A stretch of 64,000 bases of DNA from JBBDNC01 sp040877875 (GTDB lineage Bacteria > Bacteroidota > Rhodothermia > Balneolales > Balneolaceae), in the NCBI GenBank assembly GCA_040877875.1, contig JBBDNC010000115.1, forward strand, positions 23,941 through 87,940. Reading direction: 5' to 3'. The position numbers were made by a program, and so were the translations under genes. Within the stretch, counting starts at the first letter, position 1; each line of letters begins with the position of its first letter. Positions 18,546 through 27,861 of this stretch are shown piece after piece. The notes under the pieces were generated by a model. The model worked only from the letters and a program-made list of their open reading frames with translations, was not told where the DNA came from and did no database searches.

Positions 18546-20321
18546 CTAATTATAACCGGGATTTTGGACCAGATTTTCATTGCGTTGCATTTCATCTCTC
18601 CAAATAGGCAGAAAGTAAGCCTTGTCCTGCCACTGTCGTTCATCTACATCCCGCAGGTTATATTCAAAGTCATAAGATCCGTCATCGTTAAGTCGTCCTA
18701 TAATTTGAACTCCCTGTCCGTTTTCATACACTTCAGGGGCGATCATCCAGCGACGAACATCAAAAAACCTGTGTTCTTCGAATGCCAGTTCCACACGACG
18801 TTCATTCCGAACGCGATCCAGTAATTCCTGCCCGGATTCCGTAACCGGAACATCCGGCATACCGGCACGAGTCCGAATTCGATTCAGCGCCCTCCTTGCA
18901 TCCGCATCTTCACCGAGTTCGACGGATGCTTCAGCATAATTCAGGAGAATTTCTGCAAATCGCATATAAACCCAGGGTTTCTCCTGCATGTTAAACTGGT
19001 GGTTGACATTAATATCGAGGAATTTACGGGTATAGTATCCTGTGTAGGTTCCATTCCAATCCTCAATCGGACCGCCACGGGTATCGAGGCCGGGTCTCAG
19101 ATCTTCCCGACCTTCTACTTCGAAATTAGCAGTTTCGACGATTCCTTCCGGATCAAGGTCAAATACATCCGAGGGTCTTTCTCTCCATTTAGCTCCATTA
19201 TAGAAAATGGATGCGTAAAATCGTGGGTCCCGGTTTTCATAGGGATTTGCAGCATGCTCTGGATTGTTCCAGTCAAACTTGGATCCGTCCGCCATTTCAT
19301 AGGCATCAACGTGTTGCTGTAAAGGGACATCCCCTCCCCAGTTATGCCATCCGTTGGGGCCGCTGTACAACCCGATATTCCCTTCGAACCAGCTCCAACT
19401 GTATTCGGCTGACATGTGGCGCACAAGGATATTTTCGTTATGTCCATCGACAAGAAAAATATCCGCATAATTTTTCGCGGCTGAGTCGCCCGGGGCGGGA
19501 TTCGCCTCATACAATTCGTACACGCCCAGGTTCATAACTTCCTGGGCAGCATTCTTGGCGGCTCTCCATCGGGCTTGCTGATCGCCACCCATGTACCCTG
19601 TTTCAGGCATACTGCCGATATTTTCATGATACAAGTCACTCGCTGCGAAAAGCAGGGTGCGAGATTTTAACGCAAGAGCTGCCCCTTTGGTTGCACGTCC
19701 GTCGTTATCCTGTACAACCGGTAAAAGCTGAGCTGCCTGATCCACGTCACTGACGATCAAATCAATCGTATCTTCAAAAGAACCTCTTGATACCAAAAAA
19801 TCATCATCCAGGTCAAACGACCGGGTGATAAGAGGAACCCCTCCGTGAAGTTTCATCAGATTATGATAAAAATAGGCTCTTAGAAAAAGGGCTTCCCCCT
19901 TTAATCTGTCTTTCAGAGCTTGTCCCATCTCCACCTCACCAATATTTTCCAGAAAGATATTGGTGTCCCGAATTTTGCTGTATAATTCATCCCATCTGTA
20001 ATGAGGGAACCAGTTCGCCCAGCTTCGGAAAAAGCCGATGTTATCCGGCGTCAGGATAGACTGCCGCACCGGCCCGTCATCCCAACCGTGGACGTGCTTG
20101 GCTTCATCCACGCCGGAATTGATTCGCAATGCAAGGTATCCATGCCCTAACCCCTGATACACGTCGTTGATATAGGCTTCGACCAATGCAGGGTCATTCC
20201 ATACATCCTCCTGGGACATCTCGTCCAAAGGCTGCTTGGTCAACACGGAGTGATCACACGCAGCGAAGAGGATCGTCGTACAAGTTACTAATGTGAGTAT
20301 ATTTAATAAGTTCTTCATCAT
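18546..20321 (-). CDS. SusD/RagB-family outer-membrane nutrient-binding lipoprotein
   Basis: SusD-like proteins are surface lipoproteins that cap a SusC transporter and capture its ligand. The 591-residue product has a lipoprotein signal with C22 (FAAC), the KQPLDEMSQEDVW opening seen in the family, an N-terminal TPR region with FLRAYFYHNLMKLHGGVPL near residue 145, and the typical C-terminal segment (RFAEILLNYAEA, ALNRIRTRAGMPDV, ERRVELAFEEHRFFDVRRW). It lies 18 bases after the susC homologue. The ligand cannot be read from sequence; no glycoside hydrolase gene is nearby. Confidence 0.95.
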   Translation of the reverse strand: MMKNLLNILTLVTCTTILFAACDHSVLTKQPLDEMSQEDVWNDPALVEAYINDVYQGLGHGYLALRINSGVDEAKHVHGWDDGPVRQSILTPDNIGFFRSWANWFPHYRWDELYSKIRDTNIFLENIGEVEMGQALKDRLKGEALFLRAYFYHNLMKLHGGVPLITRSFDLDDDFLVSRGSFEDTIDLIVSDVDQAAQLLPVVQDNDGRATKGAALALKSRTLLFAASDLYHENIGSMPETGYMGGDQQARWRAAKNAAQEVMNLGVYELYEANPAPGDSAAKNYADIFLVDGHNENILVRHMSAEYSWSWFEGNIGLYSGPNGWHNWGGDVPLQQHVDAYEMADGSKFDWNNPEHAANPYENRDPRFYASIFYNGAKWRERPSDVFDLDPEGIVETANFEVEGREDLRPGLDTRGGPIEDWNGTYTGYYTRKFLDINVNHQFNMQEKPWVYMRFAEILLNYAEASVELGEDADARRALNRIRTRAGMPDVPVTESGQELLDRVRNERRVELAFEEHRFFDVRRWMIAPEVYENGQGVQIIGRLNDDGSYDFEYNLRDVDERQWQDKAYFLPIWRDEMQRNENLVQNPGYN

Positions 20322-20339
20322 TGGATTATTACCTTTTTC

Positions 20340-23300
20340 TTAAAATGTTACAGAGATACCGAGATTAAAGACTCTTTTTTGCGGATAATACTGGCCGTCG
20401 GAAGTTCGAACTTCCGGATCCATCACTTTCAGTTTATCCCAGGTAAGCAGGTTAAACCCACTGGCATAGATTCTCAGCCTTTGAATCCCCAATCCGCTAC
20501 CTACTTCCGGAGGGAGGCTATACCCGATTTCCAGATTTTTAAGTCGCAGATAATCCATGTCCCTTAAAAAGTAAGTATTGGCATTGCTGGCCCAGTATTC
20601 ATCATCACGGTTCCAGGTTCTCGGGTGCTCCGAACTCGGATTATCGGGTGTCCAGCGGTTTTCCGCAAAATTTTGCAAGAAGTTCCCAATCTCACCGGAT
20701 TCGGTTTTCAAATACTGAACGGCACCGGCTGCTCCCTGAAAGAGGATGGAGAAATCAAATTGCTTGTAATTGGCATTGATGTTTAATCCCCCTGTCCATT
20801 TGGGAGTACCGGTTTTATCTATTCGGATTCTGTCCCGGCCATCAATCTCACCATCTCCATTTACATCCTCAAAAATGAGATCCCCGGGTCTGGCCCCTTC
20901 CCAACTGGGATAGCTGTTCACATTTGCCTCATCCTGGAATACACCGATTACATTATAGTATAAATCGGTATTCATCGGCGAACCGGTAGATTGCTGCCAC
21001 TCGGGGGCCCCCGGGGCTTCATCCCAGAATTTGATTTCGTTCTCCGCAAAACCTCCGTTAAGGGTGATGTCAAACAGGAAATCACTGCTTATTTGATCCC
21101 TATAGGTAATTGAGCCGTCAAACCCACTGCTGGCTACCTCACCGATGTTTTCCCGCGGAAGACTAAATCCGCCAGTCATCGGGACGGAAGCATTTCTCCA
21201 CCACAGAATTTCAGTTCTCAGATAGTTGAAGTAGTCGATCTCAAACGAGAGCCGGTTGTCAAGGATCTGAGCTTCAACGCCCAGGTCAAGCTGGTTGGCA
21301 ACTTCCCAACTGACATCGCGGTTCGGTATGCGGGTCTGGAACACACTGTTGTGGATCGTTCCCCCATCAAATACATATCCGGAACCGAATCCATAGGTAG
21401 CCAGGTATTGAAATTCATCGATCCGGTCGTTCCCGGTTTGTCCCCAGGAGGCCCGGAGCTTCAATTCGTCAAACAAATCGGTGGCATTTTGAAACCAGTT
21501 TTCCTGGGTCAGCCGCCACCCAATTGAAAAGGCCGGGAAGAAGCCGAACCGCTTGTCTTCCGGGAAGATATAGGAACCATCATAACGACCCACAAATTCA
21601 AACAAATACTTACTGTGGTAGTCATAATTGACACGGGTAAAGTAATTTACACGAGCACCTTCGGATGCACTCCCATCGTTTGAACGTTCCTCTTCTCCAC
21701 CGGCAAAAAGCTGATCAATCTGATCCGAAATATAGAACCGGCGAAATGCATTCATAAATGAATTACTAAACGTTTGTTGTTCCGTTCCTAACAAAACACT
21801 ATAAGAGTGATCTCCTACGTTTTGTTGGAAATTTCCTACCAGGTTCAAGAGAATATCTTCCCCCTGACCGGATTCCTGAAACAGGCGCGGTTCAGAATAC
21901 CCTCTTTGGGAGCCCTGCAAAACCGGCTCACCGGTTTCAATATAGGATTGGCGATCAAAAGTAAAGAGCGTCCAGGGGGTTTGCCAGACTTTTTGAAGCC
22001 TGTAATTATTATCATAGGCAAGATTCCCTCTGAATGAGAGTCCGTCTACACCGGGTACCTCCACATTCAGCCTCAGGTTCGTCTGCAAGTAATATCGTTT
22101 GTCACTGTCATATCCGGTTGCCGGAGTCCCAACAACTACAGGATTATCCCCGTATTCAATATCAGGTCCCGGTTGTCCATTAGGCCAGTAGGCCGGCAAA
22201 TGGGGTTTGCCTCTCATCACCATACGAAAGATATTTCCGACAGAACGCGTCGGGTAATTCCGATCTTCCAGACGCCCGGAGATATCCAGACCGACAGACA
22301 CGTGATCACTAATCTGACCGTCAATGTTACTACGGAAGCTATACTGATCGTAACGTGTTGCACTATTTTCATAGAAACCATCTTCTGTCAGACCTCCCAA
22401 AGATAGATAATATTGAACGGATTCAGTTCCGCCGGATATGGACACATCCGCACGGGTTTGGTAGGATGCAGGTTTCAGGGTTTCGGCAAACCAGTCTGTA
22501 TTAGGATATAACCAGGGATCCGTACCTTGCCGGTGGTTTTCAATACGTTCCTGGGAATAGGTAGCCGGGCGACCCCGGTACATATCGATTTCATTCAACA
22601 TCGTTAAATAAGTAGCAGCATCGGCCATTTCCGGAACACGTGTAGGCTGGTTAAAGCCTTGATTTACATCCAGGTTCACCTGGGTTGCTCCGGCTTGTCC
22701 TCTTTTGGTTGTTATTAAAATCACACCGTTGGCAGCTTGTGAACCATAAATTGCTGCAGTAGCATCTTTCAGGACACTGATATTTTCAATATCCTTTGGA
22801 TTCAACCTTTCCAGTCCTCCGGAACGATTGGGTACACCGTCGATTACAATTAATGGGTTGTTATCTCCGAGTGTATGGTTTCCACGTATGCGAATGGTTG
22901 CACCGTCTGAACCCGGCTCGCCACTGGAATTTACCGTGACGACTCCTGGAATTTGTCCGGATAAACTGTTTGATACATTTGTAACAGGTACTTTTTCGAG
23001 TCGTTCGCCGGAAAGCGCACTTACAGACCCCGTAAGGGTTTCTCTTCGTTGTATACCGTATCCAACCACTACGATCTCTTCTCCACCCACGATATCCATT
23101 TGAAGGGTCACATTAATTTCATTCCGCCCGTTTATTGGAATTTCCTGGGTTTGATACCCGATATAAGAAAACACAAGTGTATCATTCAGGGTGGGAACTG
23201 ACAAATTATAATTCCCCTGAAGGTCTGTCGTTGTCCCTCTGTCTGTTCCCTTGATTACAATATTAACGCCAGGCAGGCTCTCACCTGATCTACCGTCCAT

Positions 23301-23765
23301 TACGATTCCATTCACTTCTTCCTGAAAGATATTGGCATTTGCGTTCATAGCGGTATTTCCATCCTGAACTTTTTGGATGATAATAGCCGTTCGGTTTGCT
23401 GAAACTCCGGCTTCCAGCCCGGTTCCGTTTAACAGTTTATTTACAGCATGAAATACATGGATATCTTTGAGTTTCATGGAAACCCTTTTATCAGGGAGTA
23501 AATCTGAATTATAGGACAAGCCAACATTTGCTTCCCTGGCAAGTTTTTCCAATGCCTCCTTGATCGGTACATTTTCAAATTCAAAAGTTACCAGATTATT
23601 GATTTGCTGGACACTCGTATAAAATTCAACCCCTACATCTTGTGCGTAAACAGAGTTATCAGGAGCCCACACATTAAAGCAGGTTACAAGTAATCCCAAA
23701 CTAAAGACCACTAATTTTAGTCTGGAATACTTCCTCTGATTCGTTGTATCGTATTTTTTAATCAT
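20340..23765 (-). CDS. SusC/RagA-family TonB-dependent transporter with STN domain
   Basis: The 1141-residue outer-membrane barrel imports a substrate with energy from TonB. After a signal peptide (about residues 1-41) comes an STN domain (about 60-132), which in such proteins contacts a FecR anti-sigma factor, then a carboxypeptidase-like domain (about 150-224, VNGIVMDGRSGESLPGVNIV), a TonB-box-like EIVVVGYG (230-237), a plug with IRIRGNHTLGDNNPLIVIDG, and a beta-barrel ending in FNLGISVTF with the terminal Phe expected for barrel insertion. The STN domain and the fecR and sigma genes directly upstream indicate ligand-sensed autoregulation. Confidence 0.96.
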   Translation of the reverse strand: MIKKYDTTNQRKYSRLKLVVFSLGLLVTCFNVWAPDNSVYAQDVGVEFYTSVQQINNLVTFEFENVPIKEALEKLAREANVGLSYNSDLLPDKRVSMKLKDIHVFHAVNKLLNGTGLEAGVSANRTAIIIQKVQDGNTAMNANANIFQEEVNGIVMDGRSGESLPGVNIVIKGTDRGTTTDLQGNYNLSVPTLNDTLVFSYIGYQTQEIPINGRNEINVTLQMDIVGGEEIVVVGYGIQRRETLTGSVSALSGERLEKVPVTNVSNSLSGQIPGVVTVNSSGEPGSDGATIRIRGNHTLGDNNPLIVIDGVPNRSGGLERLNPKDIENISVLKDATAAIYGSQAANGVILITTKRGQAGATQVNLDVNQGFNQPTRVPEMADAATYLTMLNEIDMYRGRPATYSQERIENHRQGTDPWLYPNTDWFAETLKPASYQTRADVSISGGTESVQYYLSLGGLTEDGFYENSATRYDQYSFRSNIDGQISDHVSVGLDISGRLEDRNYPTRSVGNIFRMVMRGKPHLPAYWPNGQPGPDIEYGDNPVVVGTPATGYDSDKRYYLQTNLRLNVEVPGVDGLSFRGNLAYDNNYRLQKVWQTPWTLFTFDRQSYIETGEPVLQGSQRGYSEPRLFQESGQGEDILLNLVGNFQQNVGDHSYSVLLGTEQQTFSNSFMNAFRRFYISDQIDQLFAGGEEERSNDGSASEGARVNYFTRVNYDYHSKYLFEFVGRYDGSYIFPEDKRFGFFPAFSIGWRLTQENWFQNATDLFDELKLRASWGQTGNDRIDEFQYLATYGFGSGYVFDGGTIHNSVFQTRIPNRDVSWEVANQLDLGVEAQILDNRLSFEIDYFNYLRTEILWWRNASVPMTGGFSLPRENIGEVASSGFDGSITYRDQISSDFLFDITLNGGFAENEIKFWDEAPGAPEWQQSTGSPMNTDLYYNVIGVFQDEANVNSYPSWEGARPGDLIFEDVNGDGEIDGRDRIRIDKTGTPKWTGGLNINANYKQFDFSILFQGAAGAVQYLKTESGEIGNFLQNFAENRWTPDNPSSEHPRTWNRDDEYWASNANTYFLRDMDYLRLKNLEIGYSLPPEVGSGLGIQRLRIYASGFNLLTWDKLKVMDPEVRTSDGQYYPQKRVFNLGISVTF

Positions 23766-23826
23766 AGGATTATTTGTATGAATTCTGGTTAATATTTAGC
23801 ATGCATTGAGCACTTGTTCGCCGGAC

Positions 23827-24882
23827 TTAATTATCTGAATTTGTGTTTTTATTCCACTTCTTTTGATGCCATCTAATGGATGTCTCATCTTGTTCAAATT
23901 TGATATCCAGACTGTTGGAGATAACTTCAAGAACATTCTTCATTGACCTTTCAGAAAAATCTGCAGTCAATCTTAAATCAAGCAATTCCGGATCTTCTAT
24001 TACATTGTTAATCTCATACTTATGTTCAAGCTGCCGGACTACCTGATTGAAGGGAGTCTCATCAAAAACAATTCTGCCGTGAATCCAGCTCAGATAATTA
24101 TTGACCTCAATTTTTTCCTGAACCCACTCATACGTGTCCTTGTTATATATTCCGATCATATCCTTTGTAAGTATACCTGCCGGATCGGATGGATCGACAG
24201 ATCTCCCAACAGAAACTTTTCCCTCTGCAACAGTTACATAGATATTATTTGATTCGTTACGGGTTCTGACATTGAATGCCGTGCCAAGGACTCTGATTTC
24301 CGCGCCTTCTGTTTCAACGATAAACGGTCGGTTCGGGTCATGTTCAATTTCAAAAAAAGCTTCTCCATCAAGTTTTACACTTCGGATTTTTTCTTTAAAA
24401 TATGCAGGCATTTCAAGTCTGGAGTGAGCATTTAGACGAATCCGGGACCCCTCTGACAAGGTCAAAGTTTTTTGTCCGGTTTCCGTTGAATGAATAACTG
24501 ATGTGAGAACTTCTTCTTCCACAGGATTATTGAAATTGTAGAAGACATTCAGGATTGAAATCGTTGCAACCAGAAATGCAATAGATGCGGCAACTGCCCA
24601 GACAGATAAATGGGAACGGGATTTTTGAAACCGGTACTTCTTCTCTTTTACTCGTTGTTTTGAGATTGATTCTTGAATTCTTTTTAAAGTTCTATCAGCA
24701 TCCGGCAATTCGATCGCAAATTTGTAATCTCTTGTCGAATGTTGAATATCCCTGTCAAAAAATTTCTTGAGATATCTCTGACCTTCCATGGTTTGAAAAA
24801 ACTTAAGAACCCATTCAGCTTCTTCTTTTGAAGCAACGCCCTGCAGGTACTTTTCAATTAGGTCTTTTTCAAAGTTTTCCAT
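23827..24882 (-). CDS. FecR-family anti-sigma factor
   Basis: FecR-type regulators span the inner membrane, hold the ECF sigma factor and receive a signal from the TonB-dependent receptor. The 351-residue protein has a cytoplasmic N-terminal region (1-90), one membrane helix (about 92-117), a periplasmic FecR domain (about 125-230, with RLNAHSRLEMP and DGEAFFEIEHD) and a C-terminal DUF4974-like domain (about 265-345, GRIVFDETPFNQVVRQLE). It is placed between the sigma gene and the susC homologue, 61 bases before the latter. The arrangement is the classical sigma/FecR/SusCD unit. Confidence 0.94.
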   Translation of the reverse strand: MENFEKDLIEKYLQGVASKEEAEWVLKFFQTMEGQRYLKKFFDRDIQHSTRDYKFAIELPDADRTLKRIQESISKQRVKEKKYRFQKSRSHLSVWAVAASIAFLVATISILNVFYNFNNPVEEEVLTSVIHSTETGQKTLTLSEGSRIRLNAHSRLEMPAYFKEKIRSVKLDGEAFFEIEHDPNRPFIVETEGAEIRVLGTAFNVRTRNESNNIYVTVAEGKVSVGRSVDPSDPAGILTKDMIGIYNKDTYEWVQEKIEVNNYLSWIHGRIVFDETPFNQVVRQLEHKYEINNVIEDPELLDLRLTADFSERSMKNVLEVISNSLDIKFEQDETSIRWHQKKWNKNTNSDN

Positions 24883-25080
24883 TCAAAGTCTACTTTGTTC
24901 AATGGTTATTAAGTAATACACCACCGATCAGGAAAAGTATGCCATGGATCCCTTATTTTTTTAAACGAACAACTCTCTTTCAAAGAGACAACCTGTACAG
25001 GTATTTTTAAAATGGGCTATTTAAAGGTAATGGATGAGGAAAGGGCTTAACCTAAAAAGAAATGCGAACATTCAAACAAA

Positions 25081-25635
25081 TTACAAATCTGCATGTATGG
25101 TCATAAATTTACGAATAAATTTCGTGGCACGATAGAACTGAGACTTCACTGTATTTTTGGAAATCCCCAGTTTGGTTGCAATTTGCTGGTCAGTGAGTCC
25201 TTGTACCCTTTTGAGTTTGAACACAAGCTGTTTTCTTTCAGGCAATTGCTGAAATCCTTCTTTAAATATTCGTTCATAATCCGATAGAAGGACCTGATTG
25301 TCAGCTTGTTCACTTGTATTTTTATGAGTATCGGAATATTCAAACTGTCTTAAAATTCTTCTTTCCTTTTCTCTGATCATATTTAAAACATGATGCTTTA
25401 ACGTGCTGAATAGAAATCCCTGAATTGATTTTCCTTTTTCCAGATTAGAGCGAAATTCCCACAATTTGATAAACACATCGTGTACAGCATCTTCTGCCAT
25501 AATCGGATCTTTCAGATACCGGAGTGCCAAACCATAAATTCGTTTATAATAAAAACGGTATAGCGATTCAAAAGCATCATTGCTTCCCCTTCTTAATTGT
25601 TCGATTAATTGATCATTTTCTGGGCAGACTTCCAT
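25081..25635 (-). CDS. ECF sigma factor (RpoE-like, Bacteroidota type)
   Basis: The 184-residue protein has sigma region 2 (about 22-88, with LRYLKDPIMAEDAVHDVFIKL, the core-binding and -10 recognition helix) and region 4 (about 125-178, LPERKQLVFKLKRVQGLTDQ then the IATKLGISKNTVKSQ helix-turn-helix). It is the first gene of the minus-strand uptake locus, 198 bases ahead of fecR. It probably activates the susCD genes when FecR releases it. Its target promoter cannot be deduced here. Confidence 0.94.
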   Translation of the reverse strand: MEVCPENDQLIEQLRRGSNDAFESLYRFYYKRIYGLALRYLKDPIMAEDAVHDVFIKLWEFRSNLEKGKSIQGFLFSTLKHHVLNMIREKERRILRQFEYSDTHKNTSEQADNQVLLSDYERIFKEGFQQLPERKQLVFKLKRVQGLTDQQIATKLGISKNTVKSQFYRATKFIRKFMTIHADL

Positions 25636-25844
25636 TCGTCAGGTATTCGCAAAGTTTAAAATAGTAAGGCTAAAACAGAAAGTTCTCCGTTTTGTATTTA
25701 CATAATTTATAAAATGAAAAAAAATTTCTTATATAGAAAAAGCAAAAGACAAAAATTTCATCTACATAAAAAATAAATAAACGCGAATTGCCTGTTTAAA
25801 AATCCAATTCTTGTGCGATAACAGATGTAACCGACGCAGACTGT

Positions 25845-25852
25845 TATTTTTG
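25845..25852 (+). promoter_or_regulatory. Possible -7 element upstream of the receiver-protein gene
   Basis: TATTTTTG matches the Bacteroidota -7 consensus TAnnTTTG and sits 58 bases before the ATG at 25911. No TTG is found at the expected -33 distance, so this is only a half match. Confidence 0.3.
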
Positions 25853-25910
25853 GCTGGTCTTTACCAGAAGTGAAAAAACGTGCCAATGTTATCGTGGACA
25901 GTGTAATACC

Positions 25911-26288
25911 ATGCTTGATATGAACATTTTAATAGTAGAAGACGATAAAGTTTTATCCCTGATGCTCCAAAAAATGGTAGAACGTATGGGCTATCAGGTT
26001 GCAGAAACTACAACTGAAGGACAAAAAGCGGTTGAATTATCCCGAATCCTGTCCTGTGACCTGATTCTGATGGACATCATGCTGGAAGATGATCTGGATG
26101 GAATCGAGGCATACCGAAAAATAAATGAATCGGAGAAGATCCCGGTTATTTATATAACCGGAAATTCTGACCCCGCGAATAAAGCAAGAGCCGATGAGAT
26201 GGGGTATCACGATTACATTATCAAACCTGTAATCTATGAAAATCTGCTAAAATCCATTCGTGCGTTGGAGTCTGAGAATTACAAGTAA
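25911..26288 (+). CDS. Stand-alone CheY-like response regulator receiver
   Basis: The 125-residue protein is a single receiver domain with no output domain. It has the acidic pocket (E10, D11, D12), the phosphoacceptor D55 in LILMDIML, the switch Thr T83 (IYITGNSD) and the invariant Lys K105 (IIKPV), so it should be phosphorylatable. No histidine kinase is next to it. It is divergent from the ECF sigma gene across a 275-base AT-rich gap. It probably works by protein contacts or phosphotransfer. An internal ATG at 25920 is an alternative start. Confidence 0.93.
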   Translation: MLDMNILIVEDDKVLSLMLQKMVERMGYQVAETTTEGQKAVELSRILSCDLILMDIMLEDDLDGIEAYRKINESEKIPVIYITGNSDPANKARADEMGYHDYIIKPVIYENLLKSIRALESENYK

Positions 26289-26512
26289 GTAAAGAAACAA
26301 AAACCTTGAATTTCTCCCAAAACCTTATTGGATTATTTTGAATATTTTTGTGAATGGGCAAAGAGTCGATATAGGAGATGGTCGGATTTAGTTTAATCTA
26401 CTGAAGAAAAGCAGGATTCGGTCAATTTGCACACTCTTTTTTTAAAAATAGTACCACTATTCGCCTCAAACCTGACATTGCCTCTTACCAATCACCTAAG
26501 TCGGACAGACTC

Positions 26513-26869
26513 CTAATGAATATCTATTTCGATTTCAAATAAGCCTTCTTGATCCGTTTCAAGCAAGATCTTATCAATGACCGCATCCATATTCAGCGGC
26601 CCGTTAATTTGAGGATATACCTGGCCGTCAATTTCAGAAGTCGTAATACGTGGGGACACCCTGTTTACATCAATGACAATCAGGTAGAGATTCTCTGTTC
26701 CTTTAAATTTATTGTTGGCTACTCGCTCAACCTGATCCGGATTACAACAGGGTATTTTCGCTTCTTTTCCAATATTCTCGGTCAGGCTCTCCGGTTGGTA
26801 AGCTCCGTTCACAATCCTGTCTTTCCACGTTTGACGTGAAACGAGGTGAAAAATTAAATCATGTTTCAT
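26513..26869 (-). CDS. DUF952 family protein
   Basis: The 118-residue protein has the DUF952 layout: IFHLVSRQTWKDRIVNGAYQ at the start, a NPDQVERVANNKFKG segment near residue 43, LYLIVIDVNRV near 62, and GPLNMDAVIDK near 88. Two positions that I recall as His in many members (FIHCS and FPHxYGP) are Pro/Cys and Gln here (IPCCN, YPQINGP), so this copy may be divergent. It is 46 bases downstream of the RimK-like gene on the same strand and may be cotranscribed. Function is not known. Confidence 0.8.
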   Translation of the reverse strand: MKHDLIFHLVSRQTWKDRIVNGAYQPESLTENIGKEAKIPCCNPDQVERVANNKFKGTENLYLIVIDVNRVSPRITTSEIDGQVYPQINGPLNMDAVIDKILLETDQEGLFEIEIDIH

Positions 26870-26915
26870 GTCAGTTCTGGTTTCAGCTCGTTGGGTTCAT
26901 ATTTATTGGAAACAA

Positions 26916-27854
26916 TCAGGCGTTGCTCTTAATTTTTCTGCGTCCGGATTGTTGATTTTTTCCTTCCTCAACCTTCTTTAAAACAAAATTGAAAATTTCC
27001 CTGGCGAGATCTTTTTGAGTGGCTTTTTCAATTCCTTCAAGTCCCGGAGAAGAGTTTACTTCCAGAACCAGCGGACCTCTGTCCGACTGCACCATATCAA
27101 CCCCGGCTACGGAAAGGCCCATAGCCCGGGCGGAAGTCAGGGCCAGTTTTCGTTCTTGTTTGGTTAATTTAATCAGTTCACCTTTTCCGCCCTGGTGCAA
27201 ATTGGAACGAAATTCTCCTTCCTTTCCCTGGCGTTTCATCGCACCGACCACTTTTCCATCAACCACAAATGCCCGTATATCAGCTCCCTTTGCTTCCTCA
27301 ATGAATTCCTGAACGATAATGCGTGCGCGCATACTATGAAATGCCTCTATAATGGATTCAGCTGCCTTTCGGGTGGGAGCCAGAACGACTCCATGGCCTT
27401 GTGTTCCCTCCAGAAGTTTTACAATCAGCGGAGCCCCCCCTACACTGTCTATCAGTTTTTTTACCTCCTTCGAATAGTTGGTAAATACGGTTTTGGGCAT
27501 TCCCACACCGGCTCGGGCAAAGATTTGCAAACTTCTGAGTTTATCCCTTGATCTGACAAGTGCCTGAGATTCAACGGATGTCGGGATTTGCATCATCTCG
27601 AACTGGCGAACAACTGCAGCTCCGTAAAATGTAACAGAAGCTCCGATTCTGGGAATCACCGCATCAATATTCTCGATTTTCTCTCCAAAATAATACATCG
27701 TCGGATGGTCTTTCTCAATGATAATATCACATTTGAGATGATCCAGAACTACTGCCTCGTGTCCTGCACTTTCAATGGTCTCGACAAGCCGTCTCGTAGA
27801 ATAAAGATTTTTATTTCTCGACAATACAGCAATTCGCAATGATTTGTTGCTCAT
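26916..27854 (-). CDS. rimK: RimK-family ATP-grasp amino-acid ligase
   Basis: RimK enzymes add glutamate (or a similar residue) to the C-terminus of ribosomal protein S6 or to other acceptors, using ATP. The 312-residue protein has the family's N-terminal preATP-grasp domain (IAVLSRNKNLYSTRRL), an ATP-grasp core with PLIVKLLEGTQGHGV near residue 142, DIRAFVVDGKVVGAMKR near 192, and the metal-binding VLEVNSSPGLEGIEKAT near 268. The upstream gene, seven bases away, encodes a RimB-like protease, as in the rimABK system. The acceptor in this organism is not shown. Confidence 0.92.
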   Translation of the reverse strand: MSNKSLRIAVLSRNKNLYSTRRLVETIESAGHEAVVLDHLKCDIIIEKDHPTMYYFGEKIENIDAVIPRIGASVTFYGAAVVRQFEMMQIPTSVESQALVRSRDKLRSLQIFARAGVGMPKTVFTNYSKEVKKLIDSVGGAPLIVKLLEGTQGHGVVLAPTRKAAESIIEAFHSMRARIIVQEFIEEAKGADIRAFVVDGKVVGAMKRQGKEGEFRSNLHQGGKGELIKLTKQERKLALTSARAMGLSVAGVDMVQSDRGPLVLEVNSSPGLEGIEKATQKDLAREIFNFVLKKVEEGKNQQSGRRKIKSNA

Positions 27855-27861
27855 GGGATTA

